DNA of 64,000 nucleotides from Clostridia bacterium (GCA_017543905.1 JAFYFC010000040.1:50824-114823); one strand, 5' to 3'. Shown: positions 33,832 through 42,994, counted from the stretch's first letter. Translations and numbers: made by a program. Notes: generated from the letters alone by a model not told the origin.

Positions 33832-35268
33832 TCAGATACCTCCGATAAACGCGGAAAGCGCGGTGCCCGAAAGGCTTGCGCATATTATCGCCGCGCTCAG
33901 GATAAGGATGGACGTTTTCATGCACGCGCCCATATCCGTTTTAAGCGCGCCGGGCTCGTCGGAACGCGCGGGCATGAAATATGCCGGCACGAGAAACGTA
34001 AATATGTATACAGCCGTGAGTATCGCGCTTATTATCAGGCTGACGGCGCCTGCCGTCTCAAACGCGCCCGCGTTCTCAAGCGCCGCTGTGACGATAAGGT
34101 ACTTGCTTGTAAAGCCGACAAGCGGCGGCAGCCCCGTGAGCGCGAGCCCGGCCAGCGCGAACGCCGCGCAGGTGAACGGCATTCGGCGGGACAGGCCGCG
34201 CATCTCGTGGATGTCGGTTTTGCCCGTTTTGCACATTATCGCCCCCGCGCAGAAAAACAGCACGATTTTCATAAGCGAGTGATACAGCATATGCGTAAGC
34301 GCCGCATGCATGCCCGAAGAAGTAAGCAGACTTGCCGCAAACAGCATATATCCAAGATTGCTCACCGTGCTCCAGGCGAGGCGGCGTTTAAGCTGCGTTT
34401 CCCGCACGGCCCTTACCGCGCCGTATACAACTGTCGCCGACGCCAGACACATCGCTGTGTACTGCGCCCAGCTGCCGCGCAAAAGCTCCGCGACAAACAC
34501 GTAATAGCCGCACCTTGTAACGCTGAACACGCCCGCGTTCACAACCGCAGCTGCGTGCAGCAGCGCGGTCACCGGCGTAGGCGCGACCGACGCCTTGGGC
34601 AGCCAGCGGCTGAGCGGGAACACCGCGGCCTTCGCTCCAAAGCCGATAAACGCCATTATATACGCCGCGCGGACAAGCTTTGCGTCCGCGTCCGCGCTAA
34701 TGCTTCCGCCTCTTACAAACTCCGTGCCGCCCTGAACGCCCGCTATGACCATCGCCGCAAAGCCCAGAAACGCGCCGCCGATCAGGTACACAAGATACGC
34801 CCGTCCTGCGCGGTAGGCTTCCTTGTTCTGTTCGTGCTCCACCAGCGGAAGCGTGATTATCGTGAGGCACTCGTAAAAGATGTACAGCGTGAACAGATTC
34901 GCGCTTGCGCATATAAGCAGCGTGACTCCGTAAGCCATCGTATAGAACATATAAAACTGGCCGGTGTGTGTTTCCGTCTTCATATACTCGAACGCGTAAA
35001 GCGTGCACAGCGGCCACAGAAACGCCGCAAGTCCCGCATAGATACGGGACATGCCGTCCGTACCGAGCGCGCACACGAAACGCGCGTTCAGCGAAAACAG
35101 CCGCACGCGGTCCTCACGGCCGTATACGAGCGCGAGCAGCACGCACACGCTGGTCAAAACGGTCAGCGCTTCGATAAAAGCATTGCGTTTCTTTTCGTTT
35201 TTAAAGCTGATAAACGCCGACGCGAGCCCGCCGACGAGCGGCAAAAGCGCGCAAAGCGCGACATACAT
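33832..35268 (-). CDS. Mrp/Mbh antiporter subunit, MrpD/NuoN-like (third copy)
   Basis: 478 residues, about 14 helices. Conserved Glu in FYECLTIITLPLVEHEQN and Lys in GFGAKAAVFPLSRWLPKAS show a potentially functional proton channel. Unlike the other copies its loop reads SVAPTPVTALLHAAAVVNAG. The adjacent subunits suggest one membrane complex rather than separate antiporters. GGAGAG ribosome site; 12 bp after the second copy. Confidence 0.9.
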   Translation of the reverse strand: MYVALCALLPLVGGLASAFISFKNEKKRNAFIEALTVLTSVCVLLALVYGREDRVRLFSLNARFVCALGTDGMSRIYAGLAAFLWPLCTLYAFEYMKTETHTGQFYMFYTMAYGVTLLICASANLFTLYIFYECLTIITLPLVEHEQNKEAYRAGRAYLVYLIGGAFLGFAAMVIAGVQGGTEFVRGGSISADADAKLVRAAYIMAFIGFGAKAAVFPLSRWLPKASVAPTPVTALLHAAAVVNAGVFSVTRCGYYVFVAELLRGSWAQYTAMCLASATVVYGAVRAVRETQLKRRLAWSTVSNLGYMLFAASLLTSSGMHAALTHMLYHSLMKIVLFFCAGAIMCKTGKTDIHEMRGLSRRMPFTCAAFALAGLALTGLPPLVGFTSKYLIVTAALENAGAFETAGAVSLIISAILTAVYIFTFLVPAYFMPARSDEPGALKTDMGACMKTSILILSAAIICASLSGTALSAFIGGI

Positions 35269-35280
35269 ACGCTTACTCTC

Positions 35281-36744
35281 CTATACAGCCAGTTTTGCAA
35301 TACCAGTAAAAAACGCGATAAGCCCGCCGGGGATAACGCCGCCTATTACAGACAAAAGCGCAAGCAGCGCCATAGGCGCGAGCATCTTAAACGTCGGGTC
35401 GCACTTCTGCACGCCTGTACCGTCTTCTCCCGTGAAGAACGCGTTTATGGCAACGGAAAGCAGATAAGCCGCGGTGAGTATCGCGCTCAGCAAAAGACAC
35501 GCCACGCCGATCCAGTTCCCCTTTCCGCTCATCGACAGCGCGCCGGCGGCCAGATTCCACTTGCTTATGAAGCCGCCCGTGGGCGGTATGCCGATAAGTC
35601 CCAGAGAAACGACGGTAAACAGCGTCATGGTGAAGGGCATCTTCTTTCCTATGCCTTTAAGCTCCTCCACGCGCGTCAGGCCGGTTTTGTGTATCACCGC
35701 GCCCGCGGACATGAAGAGCGTGTTTTTAATGAGCGAATGGAAAACGATATGCAGACACGCGCCTATAAAGCCCGCTTCTGTCAGAGTGGACAAGCCGAAC
35801 AGCACATATGAGACCTGACTGACCGTGGAATACGCCAGGCGCTTTTTGAAAAGCTTTTCCTTATAAGCAAGCGTCGAGCCCATAACCACGGTTATAAGCG
35901 AGAGCGTCATAAACGTGTACTGAACGAATGTTCCGCGCAGAAAATCCGCGCCCGCGATATAGTATACCGTGCGGATGATGCCCATAACGCCCATTTTGGT
36001 TATTATGCCCGAAAGCACGGCGCTTGCGGGCGCAGGCGCGACCGGGTGCGCCGTAGGCAGCCAGGAGTGCATCGGGAACATGCCCGCCTTGACCCCGAAG
36101 CCCAGTATCATTACAAGGAACACCGTGCGCAGCAGGGACGGATGCGCGCTGAGGGTTTCGGCAGCGAATATCCCGCCCGCCGTAAACTCAAACGTGCCCG
36201 CATACGCGCCTACGAAGAATATGCCGAGCAAAGCCGCCGACGCGCCGAACACGGAATACAGCAGGTATTTGACCGCCGCTGCGTTCGCCTCCCTGTCGCG
36301 GTTATGCGCGACCAGCGGCACCGTGACCAGCGTCATCATTTCATAAAACATATACAGCGTTATCAGATTTGCGGACGCGCTAAGTCCCATAAGCGCGCCG
36401 TACGAAATCAGATAATACCTGAAAAACGAGGCGGCGTTTTCGTCGTGCTCGGTATACTCCACCGCGTATATCCCCACGCAGAGCCAGATAAACGAAACCA
36501 GCGCGATATAAAAGCGGTTGATGCCGTCCAGCGAAAAAGCGATCTTTACCTTGTCCGCTATGGCAAACAGCGTAAACGTGCCCTCCTGACCTGTAAGCAG
36601 GCAGGAAAGCGCGCAGACTACCGAAAGCGCAAGACAGGCGACGCTGACGCGCGCGACGGTTTTTCTTTCCGCGCGGATATGCCTGACCGCGACGCCCGAG
36701 CATACGGGCAGAAGTATTGATATTATTATAAGCGCACCGAACAT
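35281..36744 (-). CDS. Mrp/Mbh antiporter subunit, MrpD/NuoM-like (second copy)
   Basis: 487 residues, about 14 helices. Helix-5 Glu in FYEMMTLVTVPLVAHNRD and helix-7 Lys in GFGVKAGMFPMHSWLPTAH, followed by HPVAPAPASAVLSG, are as in MrpD and MbhH. It follows the first copy by 4 bp. Proton or sodium translocation by the antiporter family is established knowledge; the direction here is unknown. Confidence 0.92.
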   Translation of the reverse strand: MFGALIIISILLPVCSGVAVRHIRAERKTVARVSVACLALSVVCALSCLLTGQEGTFTLFAIADKVKIAFSLDGINRFYIALVSFIWLCVGIYAVEYTEHDENAASFFRYYLISYGALMGLSASANLITLYMFYEMMTLVTVPLVAHNRDREANAAAVKYLLYSVFGASAALLGIFFVGAYAGTFEFTAGGIFAAETLSAHPSLLRTVFLVMILGFGVKAGMFPMHSWLPTAHPVAPAPASAVLSGIITKMGVMGIIRTVYYIAGADFLRGTFVQYTFMTLSLITVVMGSTLAYKEKLFKKRLAYSTVSQVSYVLFGLSTLTEAGFIGACLHIVFHSLIKNTLFMSAGAVIHKTGLTRVEELKGIGKKMPFTMTLFTVVSLGLIGIPPTGGFISKWNLAAGALSMSGKGNWIGVACLLLSAILTAAYLLSVAINAFFTGEDGTGVQKCDPTFKMLAPMALLALLSVIGGVIPGGLIAFFTGIAKLAV

Positions 36745-36748
36745 ATTG

Positions 36749-38248
36749 TCACACTCCCAAAGTCCAGAACCCGATCCCGTTCCTGATTATATTCATTATG
36801 CCGCCCGCGCCTGCGCCCAGCATAAGATTAAGCAGTATAAACACGCACAGCGCCGCCGCAGACAGCGGATGCGCCGTTTTGTCCGCTTTGTCGCTGAACA
36901 CCGCGCTTTTTCTGTACACGGTGACCACCGTGCGCAGAAAGTATACTACGTTAAGCACCGTGCTTGCCGCAAGTGCGGCGAGCACAGCATACAGCTTTAA
37001 CCCGCCCGCGTATACAGCCGCTTCGGTGATGAACAGCTTTGCCGAAAATCCGCCCAGCAGCGGTATGCCCGTAATCGAAAACGCGCCGACCGTGAACGCC
37101 GCTCCGGCTAAAGGCGCGCGATAACCGCTGCCGCGCAGGTCGCGGAAATTCTCGTTCCCGCCGGAAACCTCGCTGAGTCTGTCCGCAGCGGGGAACAGCA
37201 TCGCCTTGGCGGCGGAATGCGCAAGCATCTGAAATACGCACGCGCAGATACCGTTTACCGTGCCTATTGCAGCTGCCAGAAATATATAGCCGATCTGCGC
37301 TACAGAGGAGTAGCTGATCATGCGCCTTATGTTGTGCTCGCGTATCGCGTCAACGCTCCCCAGCACTATCGCAAACGCCGCGTACACGAACACGACGTCG
37401 CCCGCGCCCGACGACATATACGCTTTAAGCCCTATCCCGCGCAGTACGAGCTTTATATACAGGAATATATAAGCCTTCGAAACCAGCGAGCTCAGAAGCG
37501 AGCTTGCTGCAGGCGTCGCAAGCGAATACGCGTTAGGCAGCCACGTATGGAACGGATACAGCGCGCTTTTTATCGCAAGCCCCAGAGTGAGCAGCAAAAG
37601 GCTCGCCGTCAGCGGCACGCCGTATTCGCCCGTCGCTTCAAGCAGCGTCACCGCCTCCTGCATCTGAGGGAACAGAAGCTGTCCGGTAAGCGCGTACAAA
37701 ACCGCCAGTCCCAGCAAAAACAGGCCGCTGCCCAGCAGGTTCATTATCATGTAGCGCATGGACGCAAACAGCGCGCCTTCACGGCTGCGCACGAATATCA
37801 GCGCGCCTGCGGCGATGGTGGTTATCTCGATGAACACATAGCCCGTGAACAGGTCGTTTGTGAGCGTGAGCGCGTTCAGTGCCGCAAGCAGCAGAGAGCA
37901 TACCGTAAAAAACAGCCCTCTGCGGTTTGTATGTATCTCCTCGTCCGCGCGCCTGAACGCCGCCGTCAGAGACAGAAGCTCTATCAGATCGAACGCCAGA
38001 CACGTGAGCGCTTCGGCGGAGGATATATATAATTCGTTGCCGAACGGCGCTCCCACCTCGCCCATTTTTACGGCGAACGCAGTTCCGAGCGAGACGGTTT
38101 TGTACAGTAAAAGCGCGCTTAAAATCACGCACAGCGCATTCACTCCCAGCATGAGCGTGCGCGCCGCCGCGGGCTTAAGCACCGCCGTCAGCGAGGATAT
38201 AAACAGCGGCAGCACTATGAGCACGATGGGTATATTGCGCCACAGCAT
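36749..38248 (-). CDS. mrpD: Mrp antiporter subunit D-like (first copy)
   Basis: 499 residues, about 14 helices. It takes the position of MrpD directly after MrpC. Key residues are Glu in YVFIEITTIAAGALIF and Lys in LGLAIKSALYPFHTWLPNAY, followed by SLATPAASSLLSSLVSKA. GAGGAG ribosome site. It shares the family fold but not the loop sequences of the other three copies, so the copies are old duplications or separately acquired rather than recent repeats. Confidence 0.92.
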   Translation of the reverse strand: MLWRNIPIVLIVLPLFISSLTAVLKPAAARTLMLGVNALCVILSALLLYKTVSLGTAFAVKMGEVGAPFGNELYISSAEALTCLAFDLIELLSLTAAFRRADEEIHTNRRGLFFTVCSLLLAALNALTLTNDLFTGYVFIEITTIAAGALIFVRSREGALFASMRYMIMNLLGSGLFLLGLAVLYALTGQLLFPQMQEAVTLLEATGEYGVPLTASLLLLTLGLAIKSALYPFHTWLPNAYSLATPAASSLLSSLVSKAYIFLYIKLVLRGIGLKAYMSSGAGDVVFVYAAFAIVLGSVDAIREHNIRRMISYSSVAQIGYIFLAAAIGTVNGICACVFQMLAHSAAKAMLFPAADRLSEVSGGNENFRDLRGSGYRAPLAGAAFTVGAFSITGIPLLGGFSAKLFITEAAVYAGGLKLYAVLAALAASTVLNVVYFLRTVVTVYRKSAVFSDKADKTAHPLSAAALCVFILLNLMLGAGAGGIMNIIRNGIGFWTLGV

Positions 38249-38623
38249 CTATCTGCCCTCCTCGCGTACGATTTCCGCTATCTCGTCTATGTCGAGCGTG
38301 TGGTAATGCCTGTAGAGTCTTACCGTGAGGGCGAGCATGATCGCACTCACGCTCACGCTGACCACTATGCCCGTAAGCACGAGTCCCGCCGGCAGCGGAT
38401 TTACGTACATTTCGGGATTCGTGTCTCCGTTTATGTATATGGGAGAAAGCCTGCCGCCGATATAGCCGTACGACGCCAGAAACAGATATATCGCGTTGTC
38501 CATCATCGAAAAGCCGATTATCTTTTTGATAAGGTTTTTATTGAGCAAAAGCGTGGTAAAGCCTATGCAGAACAGTATTATCGCCGCGCTTTCGTGCATA
38601 TGGTCCGCAAGCAGAGCCTTCAT
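38249..38623 (-). CDS. mrpC: Mrp antiporter subunit C (NuoK-like)
   Basis: 124 residues, three helices. The family signature NPLPAGLVLTGIVVSVSVSA is present, and GFSMMDNAIYLFLAS matches helix 2. The start overlaps the preceding gene's stop (TGATG), and the stop directly abuts the next gene. NuoK-type subunits bear one of the proton channels in complex I relatives. Confidence 0.93.
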   Translation of the reverse strand: MKALLADHMHESAAIILFCIGFTTLLLNKNLIKKIIGFSMMDNAIYLFLASYGYIGGRLSPIYINGDTNPEMYVNPLPAGLVLTGIVVSVSVSAIMLALTVRLYRHYHTLDIDEIAEIVREEGR

Positions 38624-39540
38624 CAGAAATCCCCCTTCCGAAACAGCGTAAAAAGCGCATACATCGTCATCGCGACCACCGCGCCCACGAATATGTTAAG
38701 GTACAGCAGCATGCCTCCGGAAAATATACTGCCCGGCACGCCCCTGGTAAACACGCTTTCCAGCCCGTTATAGCCGCATATGAAATGGTATGTCTTAAAC
38801 GCGCAGTAGCTCATAAGCGCGCTTGCAGAAACCGCGCGGAAGGTCGTTATATTCATAAAACGGGAGCTGGCGGGATAGCCGTATATGCTCAGATACAGTA
38901 TGAGCCCCGCACCGATGACCGCGCCGCCGGAAAAGCCTCCGCCGGGGCTTATGTTGCCGTTTAGTATGATATAAAGCCCGAACATAAGTATCAGCGGCAC
39001 CGCTATGCGGCCGCCTGCAAACAATATCAGATCGTCGTGCGGCTCGTCTTTGTCGTCGCCGTTTGCGTACGCGCTCAGCAGCGTGCTTCTGTCGGTGGGA
39101 CTGTTTCTAAGAAGTATCATAACCGCGCACACCGCAATAAACAGCACATGGCTTTCGCCGAGCGTATCGAAGCCTCGGTAGTTAAGTATTATACTCGTAA
39201 CGATATTCACCGCGCCGGTGTCCTTTACGCCGTTTTCCACATAAAACTCCGAAACCTCGTTATGGCTGAGCGTATCCGGATGCCCGAAGGCGGGCAGGCG
39301 CGACACGGTAAGCAGCATAAGGCTGATAAGCGCCGCGCACAAAAGCACTCCCGAGCATAAATGCAGGCATCTGCCGAGGCGCGATTTTGCGGCTATATGA
39401 AAAGCCTGCCTTTGCGGTTTTTCAGGCTTTAAAGGCGCTTGTTTAGTCTCCGGCGCGCCCAGCTCGCTCAGCATCTCGTCGTCAAGCGCGTCTATTCCGT
39501 TGTCGATAAAGCTTTTAAGCTTTTCCGTTATGCTGTTCAT
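38623..39540 (-). CDS. mrpB: MbhE-MrpB fusion subunit of the Mrp antiporter
   Basis: 305 residues. A soluble N-terminal stretch of about 50 residues is followed by an MbhE / MrpA C-terminal module (FGHPDTLSHNEVSEFYVENG, TGAVNIVTSIILNYRGFDTL), then the MrpB domain (GGRIAVPLILMFGLYIILNG, SPGGGFSGGAVIGAG). In Pyrococcus Mbh and most Mrp operons the two modules are separate or belong to MrpA. The start lies 26 bp inside the preceding gene. Helices total about eight. Confidence 0.9.
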   Translation of the reverse strand: MNSITEKLKSFIDNGIDALDDEMLSELGAPETKQAPLKPEKPQRQAFHIAAKSRLGRCLHLCSGVLLCAALISLMLLTVSRLPAFGHPDTLSHNEVSEFYVENGVKDTGAVNIVTSIILNYRGFDTLGESHVLFIAVCAVMILLRNSPTDRSTLLSAYANGDDKDEPHDDLILFAGGRIAVPLILMFGLYIILNGNISPGGGFSGGAVIGAGLILYLSIYGYPASSRFMNITTFRAVSASALMSYCAFKTYHFICGYNGLESVFTRGVPGSIFSGGMLLYLNIFVGAVVAMTMYALFTLFRKGDF

Positions 39541-39784
39541 GCTTGACCGTTCTCACTGCGTGTATTTTTTTAAGCGCTACAAACATCAGAAGGCTCGTGA
39601 CGCCGGCTCCCACCGCCGCCTCCGTTATGGCGAGGTCGGGCGAACGCAGAAGTATCCACACCACGCTCATAGCCAGCGACTGCAGCATGAATATTATGAC
39701 CGCGCTCAGCAGACTGCGCGCGAGGCTCACGCTCACCGCGCACGCAAGTATGAAAATAAGCAGCAGCGCGTTTACTGTTTCCAT
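39515..39784 (-). CDS. MbhD-like (DUF4040) subunit of the Mrp antiporter
   Basis: 89 residues, three helices. LLRSPDLAITEAAVGAGVTS is the DUF4040 signature, equal to part of MrpA's C-terminus or to MbhD in Mbh complexes. GGGAGG ribosome site; it overlaps mrpG upstream by 13 bp and the MbhE-MrpB gene downstream by 26 bp, so the four genes are tightly coupled. Confidence 0.9.
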   Translation of the reverse strand: METVNALLLIFILACAVSVSLARSLLSAVIIFMLQSLAMSVVWILLRSPDLAITEAAVGAGVTSLLMFVALKKIHAVRTVKHEQHNGKA

Positions 39785-40095
39785 ATCGGCGCCTCCCGTC
39801 CGACTTCCTTATCCGTCCTGTACACGAGCAGGCTGATAAGGTGGCTGCTCATGGGCGAGGTTATCAGCATGAACAGTAACACGAACGCAAACTTGAGCGA
39901 AAGCAGATTAAGCCCGCTTTTTACGACGCACGCAAGCGTTATAAGCATAAGACCCAGCGTGTCGCCGATCGACGCGGCATGCAGCCTACTTAATGCGAAG
40001 CCGAAACGGTTTACGCCAAGCAGCGCGTGGAATTCAAGTATGAGTCCCGCCGCAAGCAGTATGCAGAACAGTATGAAGCGTATATGCTCAGGCAT
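39772..40095 (-). CDS. mrpG: Mrp antiporter subunit G
   Basis: 107 residues from ATG 40095, chosen because GGAGGGGAGGA is just upstream and the protein then begins MPEHIRFILFC, while a longer in-frame start adds 23 residues overlapping mrpF. Family pattern: FALSRLHAASIGDTLG and FMLITSPMSSHLISL. Three helices. Confidence 0.88.
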   Translation of the reverse strand: MPEHIRFILFCILLAAGLILEFHALLGVNRFGFALSRLHAASIGDTLGLMLITLACVVKSGLNLLSLKFAFVLLFMLITSPMSSHLISLLVYRTDKEVGREAPIWKQ

Positions 40096-40390
40096 CCCTG
40101 CCGTCCTCCCCTCCGCGCTTGCGGTTAAGCGATACGAATATGCGTACGAGCAGCACCACCGCAAGAAAGCTGATAAGCGCGTATATCAGCGCTATGTCCG
40201 CAAGGTAAGCTTCTTTCAGAAACAGCGTAAGCAAAAGTATCGTCATAATTATGAGCGTTCCGGCCATGTTGACCGAAATGACCCTGTCCGCCGTCGACGG
40301 ACCTCTGACCGCGCGTATGAGGCACGCGAACAGTCCCAGCCCGAGCAGCAGCAGCGCCGCCGTGAGCACTGTATCATATGCTTCTGCCAT
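40088..40390 (-). CDS. mrpF: Mrp antiporter subunit F
   Basis: 100 residues from ATG 40390, which has GGAGGATAAG upstream and gives MAEAYDTVLTAALLLLG. Three helices. RAVRGPSTADRVISVNMAG and YLADIALIYALISFLAVV match the family; the aspartate usual in the VxxxD part of the motif is Asn here. Overlaps mrpE by 17 bp and mrpG by 8 bp. Confidence 0.88.
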   Translation of the reverse strand: MAEAYDTVLTAALLLLGLGLFACLIRAVRGPSTADRVISVNMAGTLIIMTILLLTLFLKEAYLADIALIYALISFLAVVLLVRIFVSLNRKRGGEDGRDA

Positions 40391-40850
40391 TTGCCTTATC
40401 CTCCAGCCTGAGCAGTCTTTTTTCAAATCCGCTGCACGTCAGCCCCTCCGCCATTTCGCGCGTAAGGCAGTGCACCGTAAGCACGTTGTCGGTAAGCTGC
40501 ACCGTAACGGTGCCGGGCGTCAGCGTTATGGAATTTGCCAGCACCGCGCGCGCCGCCTTGGTTTTCAGGTTGGTCGCGAACGTGCGTATGCATGGCTGTT
40601 CCCGTTTTGTGTATATAAGCTTTATAACGCTTAAATTCGCAAGCACGATCTGCCCGGCGAGGTACACGGCGTACATGAGCCCGCCCGGTATCAGTCTGTA
40701 TATCGTGATTTCGCGCTTAAAGCTCCATGCGCCGAAAAAATACATGAACGTCAAAACGAGCGAGCAAACGCATACGCCCGTTATCAATACGTCCGCCTGC
40801 GCGCGCCCGTTAAGCACTATCCAAAACAGCATGAGCAGAGGCAGCATCAT
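40374..40850 (-). CDS. mrpE: Mrp antiporter subunit E
   Basis: 158 residues from the ATGATG at 40850, with AAAAGGAGGGCG directly upstream; a longer frame would run 46 residues into the ClC gene without a site. Two N-terminal helices are followed by a cytoplasmic domain with NSITLTPGTVTVQL and the short LTVHCL, typical of MrpE. First Mrp gene of the operon; overlaps the ClC stop by 4 bp. Confidence 0.9.
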   Translation of the reverse strand: MMLPLLMLFWIVLNGRAQADVLITGVCVCSLVLTFMYFFGAWSFKREITIYRLIPGGLMYAVYLAGQIVLANLSVIKLIYTKREQPCIRTFATNLKTKAARAVLANSITLTPGTVTVQLTDNVLTVHCLTREMAEGLTCSGFEKRLLRLEDKANGRSI

Positions 40851-42088
40851 TCGCCCTCCTTTTCCCACGCGTATTTGGTTTCCAGAAATTTCTGTGAATG
40901 GTACAGACTGCATTTGCCGGAAATCAGAAAGCTGACCGACGCCGCGAGCGCGAAAAATGCGAAGTATCTGCCTGAAAACATCTCGCACGCCATGATGATC
41001 GCCGCTACCGGCGCGTTCGTGACGCCGCAGAACAGCGCGGTCATGCCTATGGCTGCCGATACGCCCGCGTCGAGCCCTAAAAGTCCTCCTGCGGCGCAGC
41101 CCAGCGCAGCGCCCGTAAAAAACGCCGGCACTATCTCGCCGCCCTTGAAGCCGCCCGCAAGCGTGAGCGCGGTAAACAGCAGCTTAAGCAGCCACGCAAA
41201 AGGCAGTGCTTCGCCGTTCAGTGCGCGCCGTATAACGCTCATGCCCGCGCCGTTATAATCGCGCGTGCCGCTTATAAGCGTAAGCAGTACGACCGCTGCG
41301 GCGGAAACGAGTACTCTGCAGTAATCGTTTTTTATGTATTTTTCGAAAAGCGTATGGGAATACTGCATCGTTTTGCAAAACAGCACCGCCGCCGCGCCAA
41401 GCAGTACCGACAGCGCGCAGATGCGCGCCAGGTCCGAAACGTCGTATCTGAGCAAGCCTTCGCCGAGCTCGAACGCCGTCGGCATAACGCCGCACACACG
41501 GCTGACGTACGCCGCGCACACGCTTGCAAGCATGCAGGGCAGCAGCGCCTTATAACGGATGCGCCCTACGTCCACCACCTCTATCGCAAAAAACGCCGCG
41601 GCGGCAGGCGTGCCGAACAGCGCTGCGAACAGCGCGCTCATGCCGCACATCTCAAGCACGTGCATACCGTGCGCGTCTACCCGCAAGAGCCTGCCTTCGG
41701 CAGACGCGATGCCCGCGCCCAGCTGCAGCGCCGCGCCCTCGCGGCCGGCTGATCCGCCGCACAGGTGTGTAAGGAACGTGCCCGCGAATATGAGCGGCGC
41801 CATGCGGGCCGGCACGCCGCCCTCTTCACGGGTCGATTCGAATACCCTGTCTGTGCCTATGGAAACCGGCAGCCTACAGAGCTTATATAAGCCGACTACG
41901 GCCAATCCGGCAGCGGGCAGCAGGTATAACAGCCACGCTTTCGAATAAAACAGCTCTCCCGCCGCGTCGAGCGCTTTGTGAAACAGCGTCCCCACGCCGC
42001 CGCACACCAGCCCTGTCAAAAGCGCCATGCCTATCCACATAAGCGCGTGCAAAAAAGTATAAATATGTTTTCCGGCTTTGCTTTTCAT
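40847..42088 (-). CDS. ClC-family chloride channel / transporter
   Basis: 413 residues, about 10-12 helices. The ClC core motifs are recognisable: GGSAGREGAALQLGAG (where most have GREGP), and GGFKGGEIVPAFFTGAALG near the ion pathway. The first motif (GSGIP) is not clear. The ATG at 42088 was chosen since homologous sequence starts about there; a longer start at 42127 has no ribosome site. Bacterial ClC proteins are often Cl-/H+ antiporters. The 4-bp overlap with mrpE shows that chloride movement is co-expressed with the Mrp complex, maybe to balance charge or to support ion homeostasis. Confidence 0.87.
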   Translation of the reverse strand: MKSKAGKHIYTFLHALMWIGMALLTGLVCGGVGTLFHKALDAAGELFYSKAWLLYLLPAAGLAVVGLYKLCRLPVSIGTDRVFESTREEGGVPARMAPLIFAGTFLTHLCGGSAGREGAALQLGAGIASAEGRLLRVDAHGMHVLEMCGMSALFAALFGTPAAAAFFAIEVVDVGRIRYKALLPCMLASVCAAYVSRVCGVMPTAFELGEGLLRYDVSDLARICALSVLLGAAAVLFCKTMQYSHTLFEKYIKNDYCRVLVSAAAVVLLTLISGTRDYNGAGMSVIRRALNGEALPFAWLLKLLFTALTLAGGFKGGEIVPAFFTGAALGCAAGGLLGLDAGVSAAIGMTALFCGVTNAPVAAIIMACEMFSGRYFAFFALAASVSFLISGKCSLYHSQKFLETKYAWEKEGE

Positions 42089-42258
42089 TTCCGTACCAGT
42101 CCTCTTGATAAAGATATATGATAGCAAGAGTAATGTTAATTATCTATCACGCTGAAATTTCTTTTATTTCGCATGCTTTAAGTATATAAAAACTCGCAAG
42201 TATGTGTTATAATATTAACGGCTCCAAGCATATAAAACGAAATACGGAGGCTTACTAA

Positions 42259-42981
42259 ATGAAAAAGGCATGGATATTCGAGGGCGGCTGGGACGGCCAC
42301 GAGCCCAAGCTGACGAGCAAACGTTTTGCTTCTCTGCTTGAAAAACACGATTACGAGGTCACGATCCACGATACTCTGAGCGCCGCTGAGGATCTTCAAG
42401 CGCTCAAGCAGCTCGACCTGATAGTTTTCTGCTGGACTATGGGCGAGATCACGCGCGAACAGAGCAAAAACGTCTCGCTCGCGGTCGCTTCCGGCGTCGG
42501 GCTGGCAGGCTGCCACGGCGGCATGTGCGACAGCTTCCGCCAGGACACCGAATGGCAGTTCATGACCGGAGGTCAGTGGGTCTCCCATCCGGGCGGCGAC
42601 GGCATCAGCTACACGGTCAACATAAACCACGGCTCAAGCCCGATAGTCGAGGGGCTTGAGGATTTCCCAGTATGCAGCGAGCATTACTACCTGCACGTGG
42701 ATCCCGCGATAGAGGTGCTGGCGACGACGCGCTTCCCCGTGGTGCATTATTACCATATCAGCAATAAGCCCGTGGACATGCCGGTAGCGTGGACGAAGTT
42801 CTGGGGCAACGGCCGGGTGTTCTATACCTCCCTCGGACATCACGACGACGTATTCGACAAATCCCCGAACGCGCAGATACTCATGGAGCGCGGCATGGTA
42901 TGGGCAGGCAACGGCAAGCAGTATACGATCGACAACGGTTTGACCACGACCAGATTTGAAAATATGGCGAAGATGTATTAA
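42259..42981 (+). CDS. ThuA domain protein
   Basis: 240 residues. ThuA-like proteins have a class I glutamine-amidotransferase-like fold and are found with sugar dehydrogenases. Typical features: GGWDGHEPKLTSK at the N-terminus, LAGCHGGMCDSFRQD with the elbow Cys/His region, GGQWVSHPGGD, and GRVFYTSLGHHDDVF. CGGAGG precedes the ATG. The Gfo/Idh/MocA gene follows by 13 bp, the standard association. The ThuA reaction itself is not established; a role in trehalose-type or other disaccharide use is suggested by the family name. Confidence 0.88.
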   Translation: MKKAWIFEGGWDGHEPKLTSKRFASLLEKHDYEVTIHDTLSAAEDLQALKQLDLIVFCWTMGEITREQSKNVSLAVASGVGLAGCHGGMCDSFRQDTEWQFMTGGQWVSHPGGDGISYTVNINHGSSPIVEGLEDFPVCSEHYYLHVDPAIEVLATTRFPVVHYYHISNKPVDMPVAWTKFWGNGRVFYTSLGHHDDVFDKSPNAQILMERGMVWAGNGKQYTIDNGLTTTRFENMAKMY

Positions 42982-42994
42982 GGAGGGGCAGCTA

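Noticed and set aside
33760..35811. Long plus-strand open frame opposite the Mrp antiporter genes
   Set aside because: It is the complement of two well-supported antiporter genes, is very rich in Arg/His/Gln and has no ribosome site; GC-rich codon use explains such shadows. The same applies to long antisense frames at 9637-11007, 20462-21517 and 42992-44230.
42208..42213. TATAAT upstream of the ThuA gene
   Set aside because: No acceptable -35 box lies 16-18 bp upstream, so it was not listed as a promoter.
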